Assembly (NCBI RefSeq): GCF_023715345.1
Contig: NZ_JAMBNY010000013.1
Span: 1-64,000, forward strand
Length of the DNA stretch: 64,000 bases
From: Paenibacillus camelliae
GTDB taxonomy: Bacteria > Bacillota > Bacilli > Paenibacillales > Paenibacillaceae
Direction: 5' to 3'
Shown here in pieces: positions 24,563 to 33,452 of the stretch. A program made the translations under genes and the position numbers. Each line of letters opens with the position of its first letter. Position 1 is the stretch's first letter. The notes below the pieces were generated by a model. It saw only the letters and a program-made list of their open reading frames with translations, was not told the origin of the DNA and searched no databases.

Positions 24563-26884
24563 TTAAGCTAGCTCGATTGTAAAGCTTGCATCGCCGACAG
24601 CACCAAGGCTAATAACGCCTTCCTCTACTTTTGCGTCAACGCCTGTAACTGCTTTAGCCGCTGCTTCACCTTTCACTGCTACAGAGAATGGTTTGCTTGC
24701 GCCTTTTACAGCTACAGTGATCGCATTCCCGCTACGAGAAGCTTCAACTGTCAATGAAACATTACCCTTCGCGTCGCGTACAACTGTGCTTGCTTGTGCA
24801 CCATCCTGCAAGTTATGCAGCTGTAGCTGAACACCGTCAGCAAAATCATAATCAGGACGATCATTAACAGCCCCAATTGCAAGAATGCTGTTCTGACGAA
24901 CGAATAACGGTAGACTCATGAAGTCGTAGGTTTCTGTTCTCCATACACCACCATCAACCGTTTCCCCAGTTAATAGATGGTTCCATTTACCTGCAGGCAA
25001 GTAGTACGTTACTTCGCCTTCTTCAGTAAAGATAGGAGCAACTAGCAAGGAATCACCAAGCATATATTGACGATCCAATTGCTCAACGGCAGGATCACCG
25101 TGGAATTCTAATACCATCGCACGCATAGATGGAATACCTTGCTCATGTGCTTGAACAGCAGTGTTGTACAAGTATGGCATTAGTGAGCTTTTTAGCTTCG
25201 TAAACTTACGAGTTACATCAACTGCCTCTTGGTCATAATCCCAAGGCACACGATAAGATTTGGAACCGTGAAGACGGCTGTGGCTGGATAGCAAGCCGAA
25301 CTGCAGCCAACGCTTGAACACATGGCTTGGCGCTGTATTCTCGAAGCCGCCAATATCATGACTCCAGAAGCCAAAGCCAGACAAGCCTAGTGATAAACCG
25401 CCGCGAAGGCTTTCTGCCATTGATTCATAGTCCGCATAGCAGTCTCCACCCCAGTGTACTGGGAATTGCTGACCGCCAGCTGTTGCTGAACGAGCAAATA
25501 CGGCTGCTTCATTTTTACCAAGCTTCTCTTCCAGCACTTCGAATACAACTTTGTTATATAGCTGTGTATAGTAGTTGTGCATTTTATATGGATCAGAGCC
25601 GTCAAAGTAAACAACGTCTGTCGGGATACGCTCACCGAAGTCTGTTTTGAAGCTATCAACGCCCATATCTACTAGCTCACGCAGGTAAGATGCATACCAC
25701 TCACAAGCTGCAGGGTTTGTGAAGTCTACAAGCGCCATGCCAGGCTGCCATAGATCCCATTGCCATACGTCGCCATTAGGCTTTTTAACAAGATATCCGT
25801 TCGCTTTACCTTCCTCGAACAAGCGAGAGCGTTGAGCGATGTATGGATTAATCCATACACAAATTTTCAATCCGCGCTCCTTCAAGCGTGCAAGCATGCC
25901 TTCTGGGTCAGGGAATACAGACTCATCCCATTTGAAATCCGTCCAATGGAACTCCTTCATCCAGAAGCAGTCGAAGTGGAATACATGAAGCGGAAGATCA
26001 CGCTCTACCATGCCGTCTACGAAGGAATTTACCGTTTGCTCATCGTAGTTTGTTGTGAACGATGTGCTCAGCCATAGACCAAATGTCCAAGCTGGTGGCA
26101 ATGCTGGGCGACCTGTTAGCTGTGTATAGCGATCAAGTACACCTTTCATGTCTGGACCATCGATAATGAAGTATTCAAGCGATTCGCCTTCTACGCTGAA
26201 TTGAACCTTCTTCACCTTCTCTGAAGCAACCTCTAAGGAAACTAGCTCAGGCTGGTTAACAAATACGCCGTAGCCTTTGTTCGTAATATAGAATGGGATG
26301 TTTTTGTACGTTTGCTCAGAGCTCGTACCGCCATCCTCGTTCCAAATATCGACCGTTTGTCCATTCTTCACGAATGCAGTAAAGCGCTCGCCTAGACCAT
26401 ATACCCATTCGCCAACACCAAGATCAAGCTCTTCGCGTACATACGCCTTATGCTTGCCTTCTTTAATGTAAGCCATAGATTTTTGCTGGCTGCCTGTGAT
26501 GCGCTTGCCATTGCGTAGGAAGTCAACCTTCCACTCAGGACCTTTTGCAATTCGTACGCTTAGATTGCCGCTTGTCAGCATCGCATACTCTTCTGTTTCC
26601 TCGATAACTGCATGACTTTCAGCAGATTTGGATAGCTCAAAGTTAGGACCAACATCACGAACACCCGCATGATGAATAATTTTAACGCCAATGACACCTG
26701 GAAGCGGAGAGTGAAATTGAATCGTAAGCAGCATCGTATCTAGCATATTTGCACGTGTTACGATCGGACGTGGAGCAGCGTAAGCTGTAAGCACTCCATC
26801 CTTTTCATAAAAATCATGTGCTTGTACTGCGCCTTGAACATTGAACTGCTCATGGATTAACCAGTTTCCGTTTTGAAATTTCAT
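24563..26884 (-). CDS. GH31 alpha-xylosidase (YicI type)
   Basis: A 773-residue retaining glycosidase. N-terminal beta-sandwich, a (beta/alpha)8 barrel (about 260-590) and C-terminal beta domains. The nucleophile Asp415 lies in KTDFGERIP and the acid/base Asp481 in HWGGDCYADYESMAE; position and context match E. coli YicI (Asp416, Asp482), which releases alpha-linked xylose, for example from xyloglucan oligosaccharides. No signal peptide, so it acts in the cytoplasm. It is transcribed divergently from an AraC regulator, its likely controller. Confidence 0.92.
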   Translation of the reverse strand: MKFQNGNWLIHEQFNVQGAVQAHDFYEKDGVLTAYAAPRPIVTRANMLDTMLLTIQFHSPLPGVIGVKIIHHAGVRDVGPNFELSKSAESHAVIEETEEYAMLTSGNLSVRIAKGPEWKVDFLRNGKRITGSQQKSMAYIKEGKHKAYVREELDLGVGEWVYGLGERFTAFVKNGQTVDIWNEDGGTSSEQTYKNIPFYITNKGYGVFVNQPELVSLEVASEKVKKVQFSVEGESLEYFIIDGPDMKGVLDRYTQLTGRPALPPAWTFGLWLSTSFTTNYDEQTVNSFVDGMVERDLPLHVFHFDCFWMKEFHWTDFKWDESVFPDPEGMLARLKERGLKICVWINPYIAQRSRLFEEGKANGYLVKKPNGDVWQWDLWQPGMALVDFTNPAACEWYASYLRELVDMGVDSFKTDFGERIPTDVVYFDGSDPYKMHNYYTQLYNKVVFEVLEEKLGKNEAAVFARSATAGGQQFPVHWGGDCYADYESMAESLRGGLSLGLSGFGFWSHDIGGFENTAPSHVFKRWLQFGLLSSHSRLHGSKSYRVPWDYDQEAVDVTRKFTKLKSSLMPYLYNTAVQAHEQGIPSMRAMVLEFHGDPAVEQLDRQYMLGDSLLVAPIFTEEGEVTYYLPAGKWNHLLTGETVDGGVWRTETYDFMSLPLFVRQNSILAIGAVNDRPDYDFADGVQLQLHNLQDGAQASTVVRDAKGNVSLTVEASRSGNAITVAVKGASKPFSVAVKGEAAAKAVTGVDAKVEEGVISLGAVGDASFTIELA

Positions 26885-26980
26885 AGGATCTGCACAACCT
26901 TTCTATGTGAAAATGTTTTGGACAGTAATATATGTGTTATACTTGCATTATAGTGATATTATTTCATTAAATCTAACAGA

Positions 26981-26995
26981 ATAATGCTCAAATAT
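26981..26995. promoter_or_regulatory. Motif ATAATGCTCAAATAT before the AraC gene
   Basis: The 15-mer recurs with one change (G for A) at 28001-28015 after the AraC gene. It lies in the divergent promoter region between GH31 and araC-family genes and is a candidate operator; AraC regulators bind such asymmetric repeats. Confidence 0.35.
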
Positions 26996-27032
26996 AGCAC
27001 TATTTTGATGTTTTGAAGAGAAGGTGAGTTGC

Positions 27033-27947
27033 ATGGACTTAACAATTAAAACGAGCTTGAAGGAAAATAGAAGACATGGTAATGATTCCTTTCCGCTTGC
27101 CTCCTACTGGATAGATCAAAATATTGCAGGCGCACCGATACTCGAATGCCACTGGCATGATGAGGTTGAATTTTTTTATGTAATGGAGGGCGAAGTACTG
27201 TTCCAGCTCGACACGGACTATTTTCCTGTCAAGGCAGGGGAAGCGGTGTTCATTGATAGCGGGGAAATTCATGCTGGACATTCTTATAACAATTCAACCT
27301 GTATGTACGGTGCAGTTGTGTTTGATTCACAGCTGCTTTCAAGCTCCAGCTTTGATCATATACAAGCAAATTATATTGCTCCTTTTCTAGACCGTACGAA
27401 GACATTTCCAGTTCATATTACAGGCGATTCACGTTGGGAGCGTCAGCTGTTGTTTCAGCTTCGCGAGCTGCTATCGATCTGTGATCAGGGTGACCTCGGC
27501 TATGAGCTGGCGGCGAAGCAACAGCTGTACGCCATGCTGCACACCATCCTGCCGCAGGGCAGACATGTGAATCGAAGCAAAGGATTAAACAATGAAACGA
27601 AATCGCTACGCCTGAAAAAAGCGATCACCTATATTCAGCTGCATTATCATCAACCGCTAAAAATTGCTGAAATTGCTGGGCAAATCCCGATGAGTGAGGG
27701 CCAATTTATTCGTTTCTTCAAAAGCATGACACGTCAGACCCCGATCGAATACCTTAACTCGTACCGAATTCGCCGTGCAGCGGAGCTTCTGCTTGATCCG
27801 AGCAATAAGATCTCCTCTGTTGCGATGGATGTTGGCTTTGATCATATGAGCTACTTCGTAAAAGTGTTTCGCCAGCAAATGAATTGTACGCCATCAGACT
27901 ATCGCAAACGAATGCTTCATGCGGGCGCTGAATCCTTAAAAGTATGA
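27033..27947 (+). CDS. AraC-family transcriptional regulator with cupin sensor
   Basis: A 304-residue regulator. The N-terminal cupin domain (HWHDEVEFFYVMEGEVLFQL, about 40-59; GEIHAGHSY) probably binds a sugar; the C-terminal pair of HTH motifs (about 195-295) ends with the AraC signature DVGFDHMSYFVKVFRQQ and CTPSDYRK. ATG 27033 is preferred over GTG 27024 because GAAGGTGAG lies 5-6 bases upstream. Divergent from the alpha-xylosidase gene, so it most likely regulates that enzyme and perhaps the GH43 operon. Confidence 0.9.
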   Translation: MDLTIKTSLKENRRHGNDSFPLASYWIDQNIAGAPILECHWHDEVEFFYVMEGEVLFQLDTDYFPVKAGEAVFIDSGEIHAGHSYNNSTCMYGAVVFDSQLLSSSSFDHIQANYIAPFLDRTKTFPVHITGDSRWERQLLFQLRELLSICDQGDLGYELAAKQQLYAMLHTILPQGRHVNRSKGLNNETKSLRLKKAITYIQLHYHQPLKIAEIAGQIPMSEGQFIRFFKSMTRQTPIEYLNSYRIRRAAELLLDPSNKISSVAMDVGFDHMSYFVKVFRQQMNCTPSDYRKRMLHAGAESLKV

Positions 27948-28000
27948 TCAAATTTCTGGCTTCCATTCATTATGAGAAAACTTTCATCGGAATTTGTGGC

Positions 28001-28015
28001 ATAATGCTCGAATAT
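28001..28015. promoter_or_regulatory. Second copy of the ATAATGCTCRAATAT motif
   Basis: ATAATGCTCGAATAT matches 14 of 15 bases of the motif at 26981 and lies 88 bp upstream of the small gene at 28103. Binding protein unknown. Confidence 0.3.
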
Positions 28016-28102
28016 CATAGTTTTTTCAAAATTTTTTAAGGAAATATTAAGGTTTGCTCTTTACACTGTATATAAATCATCGCAGTGTTGGAGGTTGGTA
28101 AC

Positions 28103-28330
28103 ATGGCAACTACACTCGTATTCCAAAATAAAGCAATCCCTGTATATATGAGTGAACAAAATAAGAAAGCAATGCGCAAGCTTGAATCCATTCTTAATCG
28201 CAAATGGGAAACTGGCAAACAAGCGCTGAAGCAATGTCTAGCTACGCTGATCAGTATTGAGATCGTAGGCTCCGAGGCTACATTGCATGCGTTGACTGAA
28301 CACCATACTCTTACTATTTCTCTATACTAA
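28103..28330 (+). CDS. Small hypothetical protein
   Basis: A 75-residue soluble protein that I do not recognise: a short beta start (ATTLVFQNKAIPVYM), a basic amphipathic helix (KKAMRKLESILNRKW) and a C-terminal beta-rich part. ATG 28103 follows GGAGG with an 8-base gap; an upstream in-frame TTG at 28085 covers the SD and is rejected. Followed immediately by a strong terminator. Confidence 0.65.
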   Translation: MATTLVFQNKAIPVYMSEQNKKAMRKLESILNRKWETGKQALKQCLATLISIEIVGSEATLHALTEHHTLTISLY

Positions 28331-28346
28331 ACATACTCTCTATAAG

Positions 28347-28427
28347 AAAAAGCCTTGGCTGAACTTCCGCCTTAAGGTTAGACATTCTCTAACCTTAAGG
28401 CGCCGTTCAATAGCCAGGCTTTTTTTG
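28347..28427. terminator. Long bidirectional terminator
   Basis: AAAAAGCC.TGGCT pairs with AGCCAGGCTTTTT, and an inner 13-bp perfect stem joins GCCTTAAGGTTAG (28369-28381) with CTAACCTTAAGGC (28389-28401). It lies between two convergent genes. Confidence 0.85.
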
Positions 28428-28487
28428 TTTATATCTATTTGTTTGGTTATACCTACATTAATGTATGAATTGCTATTGTATGAATTG

Positions 28488-29747
28488 CTATTTTTGAGCC
28501 GCTAATTGCGGTTCCTTTCTGTTTCCCCATAAGAAGAGCAATGTGCCGATCCAAGCAAACGTCGACGCGATCATTAAGATGACATCGATATTAAGGGTAC
28601 CCGTTAATGAAGTTCCTAGTATTGGCCCAATAGACCCGCGAATCCCAAAAAACATAAGGTGGATTCCGAATACTACAGCCTCTCTACCAGGTGCAATCTT
28701 AAATATAAATGCCATAATGCCAATGTCCCAGATCGCTTCTCCAATCCCTTGGATGCCATTACCGAGCAGTACAGCTGGATAGGTTCCCCATAAGCTGTAC
28801 AGCATAGGAACGATTGCGTACGCGCTTATGCCGATAAGCAGAATATATTTAATATCTATTCTATCTATCATAATGCCGCCTAGCCAAAAGGTTAGCAACA
28901 GCGCAACATAATAGGCTACACGCGCATAGCCGATCTCTACGTTAGTTAGCCCGAGAATATCCACTTGAATAATTTGATACAGTGGAATGGAGATCATATT
29001 GCCAAAGCCCGAAAATGTTGTTGCTATTAAGAAAATCGCAAGCAGCCGATTGCTTTTTATAAGCTGAAACTGCTCTATAATTTTCTGCTTGCGCCCTACC
29101 TTTGCCACCTCTTTAACGGCACTCGTCTTTGGAGCGCTGCCTTGCTTTGATACTTTAATAGAATTGAAGATACTAACCGAGATAAACCCAGCGATTGCGG
29201 CAGCAATAAGTGGACCACGTGGACCCAATATATCTGCCCAGCTTCCTACTAGATAAGCTAGCGGAATCATCAGCATACCCGATCCTACGCGTACGTATCC
29301 CATTAGTCGACCACGAATATTCGTTGGATATATCCGAGAGACTAGCGCTGCATAGGCAGGAGCTTGAATGCCCATTAGCAGCTGGAAGATAACCGCTGTC
29401 ACCACGTATACATTGGGATCAGGAAATATTGCCGGTAGTAATAATAGCAAGCGGCCAATCATATTCGGCCATATCGTAAATGGCTTCGGACTGCTGCTTT
29501 TTTCGATCCAGGATGCCCAGATCGGCGAAAAGATTAAGCCGATCGCAGGTGCTGCCGACAATATGCCAACCTGTAAATTCGATGCACCCTCCTGAATCGC
29601 GAAGGCAATGTAAAATTGATTCATTACGACGTTAAATAAGCTAAAAAACAGTGTAGCAATAAAATCAACTCGAACGTTCCACCAAACTCGTGGCGGCATA
29701 TGCATGCCTAAAGCATAATGATGATGAGGCTTATTTTGTTGTGCCAT
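28488..29747 (-). CDS. MFS transporter
   Basis: A 419-residue, 12-helix transporter with a charged central loop (KVSKQGSAPKTSAVKEVAKV, about 200-219) between the two six-helix halves and an MFS-like RIYPTNIRGRLMGYVRVGSG loop after TM4. Substrate unknown. Because the hemicellulose locus next door has no ABC or PTS importer, uptake of an oligosaccharide is one possibility. The tandem repeat array lies directly upstream on its strand. Confidence 0.85.
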   Translation of the reverse strand: MAQQNKPHHHYALGMHMPPRVWWNVRVDFIATLFFSLFNVVMNQFYIAFAIQEGASNLQVGILSAAPAIGLIFSPIWASWIEKSSSPKPFTIWPNMIGRLLLLLPAIFPDPNVYVVTAVIFQLLMGIQAPAYAALVSRIYPTNIRGRLMGYVRVGSGMLMIPLAYLVGSWADILGPRGPLIAAAIAGFISVSIFNSIKVSKQGSAPKTSAVKEVAKVGRKQKIIEQFQLIKSNRLLAIFLIATTFSGFGNMISIPLYQIIQVDILGLTNVEIGYARVAYYVALLLTFWLGGIMIDRIDIKYILLIGISAYAIVPMLYSLWGTYPAVLLGNGIQGIGEAIWDIGIMAFIFKIAPGREAVVFGIHLMFFGIRGSIGPILGTSLTGTLNIDVILMIASTFAWIGTLLFLWGNRKEPQLAAQK

Positions 29748-29877
29748 GCTCAGTTACCTTCTTTTTCAGATGATCACATCGATACTGTCCGAGAAGTAAC
29801 ATACTATATCTTTCGGCTTTTGTATAGTACCTACCAAATTTTTAATAAAGTTTCCTCGTAAATCTTTCGAGGCATGG

Positions 29878-30175
29878 AATATCTCATAAAACACAGCTGT
29901 TTCGCCGGAATTAGGTCTAGTTATGTGATTTATCATATAAAACGCAGCTGTACCGCCGTAAAACGCTCTAGTTATATGGATTATCATATAAAACGCTGCT
30001 GTTTCGCCGGGATTCGCTCTAGTTATGTGAATTATCATATAAAACGCAGCTGTATCGCCGTTATTCGCTCTAGTTATGTGATTTATCACATAAAACGCAG
30101 CTGTTTCGACCGCATTCGCTCTAGTTATATGAAATATCATATAACACGCAGCTGAACCACCCGAATTTGCTCTAG
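29878..30175. repeat. Tandem array of 51-bp palindromic units
   Basis: Five complete 51-bp units start at CTAG 29917, 29968, 30019, 30070 and 30121, with partial units on both sides. Each has a palindrome TTATRTGA-nnn-ATCAYATAA, then aaACGCAGCTGt (containing CAGCTG), then a variable C/G-rich linker ending CGCTCTAG. Changes in one arm of the palindrome are matched or G:U-compatible in the other (unit 4 GTGA/TCAC, unit 5 ATGA/TCAT). With the hairpin at 30218 it fills the 555-bp gap between hflC and the MFS gene. Both strands are open because 51 is a multiple of three; I do not call these ORFs genes. Confidence 0.9.
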
Positions 30176-30217
30176 CTATGTGAATGCCTCTTCAACTGGC
30201 TCTTATTGCATAAAAAA

Positions 30218-30250
30218 CAGCTGTTCCCTATTTGTTAATGGGAACAGCTG
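30218..30250 (-). terminator. Terminator after hflC
   Basis: CAGCTGTTCCC (30218-30228) pairs perfectly with GGGAACAGCTG (30240-30250); on the minus strand TTTTTTATGC follows. Confidence 0.85.
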
Positions 30251-30303
30251 CTTCGTCGTTCATTTTAGGTTTGGTACTTCAGAGCTTTCGCTCATATCAA
30301 CGC

Positions 30304-31170
30304 TTATTGCTGACCTAGCAGTATGCTAGCATATGGTGAATCGATTGGAATCATGATGACAGGCTCATTGCTTAGCGTCACGACATAGCTTTCTAATGTA
30401 CGATACAAATTATAAAATTGCGGGTCTTTACCGTAAGCGTCGTTATAGATTTTAGCTGCTTCCTGCTCGCCTTCTGCAACGATTTTCTTCGCGTCTGCTT
30501 CAGCCTGAGCCATTAGCTCAAGTGCAGTACGGTCAGCCTTTGATGTAATTTTGCGAGATTCTTCATCACCTTCGGACAAGTAACGCGCAGCGATTGATTC
30601 ACGGTCAGAAATCATCCGATTATAAACACTTTCCTTATTGCTCTCTGGCAGATCAGTACGCTTGATACGAACATCTACAATTTGGATTCCGTAGTCGTCA
30701 CGCTGTAAAGCTACCGCGACGTCCTTAGTGATATCATCATTCAAATTACCGCGTGCGGTATTCTCGCTAATGATCTCATCGTAGTTTACTTCAGATAACT
30801 TACGACGGACTGAGTTATATACCGCTTCATCAATACGACGTGTACCTGCAGAAACCGTGTGACTCGTCTTAATAAACTTTTGCGGATCATTAATTCTCCA
30901 CACCGTATAGTTATCTACGAAAATAATCTTTTTATCTTTCGTCATAATTTGAGTTGGAGCATTGACATAGGTCATCTGATATTTAGGTAGCGATGTAACG
31001 TTATCAATGAACGGAACCTTAAAATAAAGACCAGGCTCCTTCTTTGCATCAATGGCTTCTCCGAATCTCAGTATAATTTTATATTCGCCTTCCTTAACTA
31101 CGAACAGCGAGCCAGCAGCAATAATAACGAATACGATAACAAGTGCTGCTAATCCATACCATTTTTTCAT
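30304..31170 (-). CDS. hflC: Protease modulator HflC (SPFH domain)
   Basis: A 288-residue membrane-anchored SPFH/band-7 protein. N-terminal anchor (about 5-25), then the band-7 domain (VVKEGEYKIILRFGEAIDAKKE, VDNYTVWRINDPQKF), and a helical C-terminal segment (ESRKITSKADRTALELMAQAEADAKKIVAEGEQEA region) that forms the cage wall. With HflK it encloses and restrains the FtsH protease. Encoded 14 bp after hflK. Confidence 0.92.
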   Translation of the reverse strand: MKKWYGLAALVIVFVIIAAGSLFVVKEGEYKIILRFGEAIDAKKEPGLYFKVPFIDNVTSLPKYQMTYVNAPTQIMTKDKKIIFVDNYTVWRINDPQKFIKTSHTVSAGTRRIDEAVYNSVRRKLSEVNYDEIISENTARGNLNDDITKDVAVALQRDDYGIQIVDVRIKRTDLPESNKESVYNRMISDRESIAARYLSEGDEESRKITSKADRTALELMAQAEADAKKIVAEGEQEAAKIYNDAYGKDPQFYNLYRTLESYVVTLSNEPVIMIPIDSPYASILLGQQ

Positions 31171-31184
31171 CTTATGCTCCTCCT

Positions 31185-32252
31185 TTACTGTGCTGACGAT
31201 TGAGAATTATTGGTGCTTGGTGTTGATTGAGACTGACTTGTCGTGCTCGAGCTTGATCTTGCTGTAGAGCCTGAGCGATTCATCATCTCATTAAGCGGTA
31301 AATAATTCACAGTATCGCTGTTAGAGTTCGTAATGAAAATCTGAGCATTAGGTAGAATTTTTTCTAACGTTTCAAGGATTAAACGGTTTTCCGTAATATC
31401 CTTATTGTTTGAGTACTCCGCATAGATCGCATTGAACTTAGCAACATCCCCTTGTGCGTTCAATATACGAGATGCTTTCTCCGCCTCAGCCTGCTCAATT
31501 AACGCTTGAGCCTCACCGCGTGCTTTTGGAATACGATCATTTTCATATTTCATCGCATTGTTAATTTTCGTATTTTTTTGCTCACGCGCATTCGTAACTG
31601 CACGGAATGCATCCGAAACTTCACCGCTAGGTGGCTCGATATCCTGGAACTTCAGGTCAATAATTTGAATTCCTGTTTCGTACTTATCCATAAGCTCAAC
31701 AAGCTGGATACGAGCTAGCTCTTGGATTTCTGTCTTACCGTCTGTGATGACATAATCCAGCTTCTGAGCACCAATGACTGAGCGAATGGAAGCGATAGAC
31801 GCATTACGTAAAAAGGTTTCCGGGTTTTCGATATTCGTTAAATAATGCTTAATATTATTAATTTTCCAAGTGATAACCGCATCAGCTGCTACGATATTTT
31901 CATCACCTGTTATCATCATTGCCTCTTCCTCTACTACTTCATCTCCGCTGGCTGTTTCACGATAGCCAATAGCAATGTTTTGGGTTAGCTCAGCAGGAAC
32001 GATTTGTACTTGTTGGATCGGATGCGGAAGTTTAAAGTGCAGACCTGAACCTGCTTCATGTGTAATTTTACCAAAGGTGTACACCGCTGCTCTTTCCCTC
32101 TCCTCTACCGTATAGAAGGACGTCGAACCAATATAAAGCAATGCAACTGCAACAATAGCAATAACGACAAATTTTCTTACTGACTTCATATTAACTTCTG
32201 GTTTATTATTGTTCGGTGGTCCCTGCTCTGGCTTAAATGTTTCAAAACTCAT
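31185..32252 (-). CDS. hflK: Protease modulator HflK (SPFH domain)
   Basis: A 355-residue partner of HflC. A short cytoplasmic N-terminus, one membrane helix (about 25-45) and the SPFH domain (TVEERERAAVYTFGKI, AADAVITWKINNIKHYLTNI) precede coiled coil rich in Glu/Ala. The C-terminal tail is Ser/Thr/Gln-rich (about 325-355) and probably disordered. SD GGAGAG precedes ATG. First gene of the hflK-hflC operon. Confidence 0.92.
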   Translation of the reverse strand: MSFETFKPEQGPPNNNKPEVNMKSVRKFVVIAIVAVALLYIGSTSFYTVEERERAAVYTFGKITHEAGSGLHFKLPHPIQQVQIVPAELTQNIAIGYRETASGDEVVEEEAMMITGDENIVAADAVITWKINNIKHYLTNIENPETFLRNASIASIRSVIGAQKLDYVITDGKTEIQELARIQLVELMDKYETGIQIIDLKFQDIEPPSGEVSDAFRAVTNAREQKNTKINNAMKYENDRIPKARGEAQALIEQAEAEKASRILNAQGDVAKFNAIYAEYSNNKDITENRLILETLEKILPNAQIFITNSNSDTVNYLPLNEMMNRSGSTARSSSSTTSQSQSTPSTNNSQSSAQ

Positions 32253-32352
32253 ATGTTGTTCTCTCCTCTCTAGATTACTGATATGTTATACGGCATTTTC
32301 AACAAATGGTCACAGTTTTTTCAGCTTTATTTAAGGTTTCTTCAAAAAGAAA

Positions 32353-32373
32353 GGCATCCTGCTTGAGGATGCC
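32353..32373 (-). terminator. Terminator after the stalk-domain gene
   Basis: GGCATCCT pairs with AGGATGCC around GCTTG; minus-strand tail TTTCTTTTTG. Confidence 0.75.
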
Positions 32374-32400
32374 CACTATTTAACTAACGTTAGCTTTACA

Positions 32401-33309
32401 TTATTTTGTATTAAACAAAGAGATATACAGATCAATTCCACCCTGCTCATCGCTAAACGCGGCAAGCTCGATTTCCGTATATCCGATCTGCCAAGTTGTC
32501 GTTAGCTCTGCCTCACCAGCTGCGATGCTGTCTGCGAATCGTTCAACATCTTCATGATAATCAGCTTCATCATAGAAATAAAGCTCATCGCGGTACGGCT
32601 CACCAAAATGTGCTTCCAATTCATTATAAAGTGTACCAATGGCAAGCAAGTAGTCCATATTCGATTGAGCCTGCACATCAAACGTATAATCAAGGCTAAA
32701 CAGCTTATCTCCATCAAAATAGTACGTAGGATATGCTGTAAAGCCAGCTATGTCAATCGCTTCATAGCGTATATGTGCTTTGTCTTGATCGATCAGCTCT
32801 AAACTTTCACTTTCCATAACGGAGGCAAAGCTGTCATTCCATTGCTGATCTCTAAGCCATACTGAAAGCTCGTTTTTTTCAGGAGCAGACGTTATATTAA
32901 TCGTACGTTGCTTCCCATCCCAAACAACCTTTGCGCCTGTTGCCTCACTTATAAAGCGAATAGGCACGAGCGTTCTGCCCTTAAGTACCGTTGCAGCCGT
33001 ATCCATTTTTACTTGCTTGTTGTTAATGTACGCAACATTTTCTCCGATTTTTAAATGCATTAAAATATAATCATTATAGCCCGTTACCATTTTTTCTTGC
33101 TGATCCCATGAATAATTCATTCCTAGTGCTTTGAACACTGTTGTGTATTGGACCAATGTGTTATTATTTGACATAATCGGGTCGACGTCAAATTTCACTT
33201 GCTTGCCATCAACAAAAACCTTAATAGGATCTGTCGGAGCTGCAGCAGAAGCTATACTAGCCGGTAGTAATAATGTGAGCATTACAATAAGTGCAAACCA
33301 TTTTTTCAT
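32401..33309 (-). CDS. Secreted protein with copper amine oxidase-like stalk domain
   Basis: A 302-residue exported protein. Signal peptide (about 1-22, ending ASA-AA), then a Cu_amine_oxidN1-type stalk domain (KVFVDGKQVKFDVDPIM, GRTLVPIRFISEATGAKVVWD), a module common in Paenibacillus cell-surface proteins, then a C-terminal region (about 145-302) that I do not recognise. No copper ligands are implied by this domain name. SD GGGAGAG precedes ATG. Confidence 0.85.
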   Translation of the reverse strand: MKKWFALIVMLTLLLPASIASAAAPTDPIKVFVDGKQVKFDVDPIMSNNNTLVQYTTVFKALGMNYSWDQQEKMVTGYNDYILMHLKIGENVAYINNKQVKMDTAATVLKGRTLVPIRFISEATGAKVVWDGKQRTINITSAPEKNELSVWLRDQQWNDSFASVMESESLELIDQDKAHIRYEAIDIAGFTAYPTYYFDGDKLFSLDYTFDVQAQSNMDYLLAIGTLYNELEAHFGEPYRDELYFYDEADYHEDVERFADSIAAGEAELTTTWQIGYTEIELAAFSDEQGGIDLYISLFNTK

Positions 33310-33452
33310 TAACTAAGCTCTCCCTCTCTAATTGAAATTGTATTGCTAGCATATAATCAAAACACGTATATCATACCAATATTTGAGAATAAAGTGAACG
33401 TATATGACCAATTCATCTCAAGGAGGAGATCCAGATCGAGTGGAATAAAAGA

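Noticed and set aside
29766-30155. Open frames on both strands through the 51-bp array, giving 17-residue repeat proteins
   Set aside because: No SD on either strand, both frames stay open only because 51 is a multiple of three, and arms of the palindromes change together as expected of a nucleic-acid structure.
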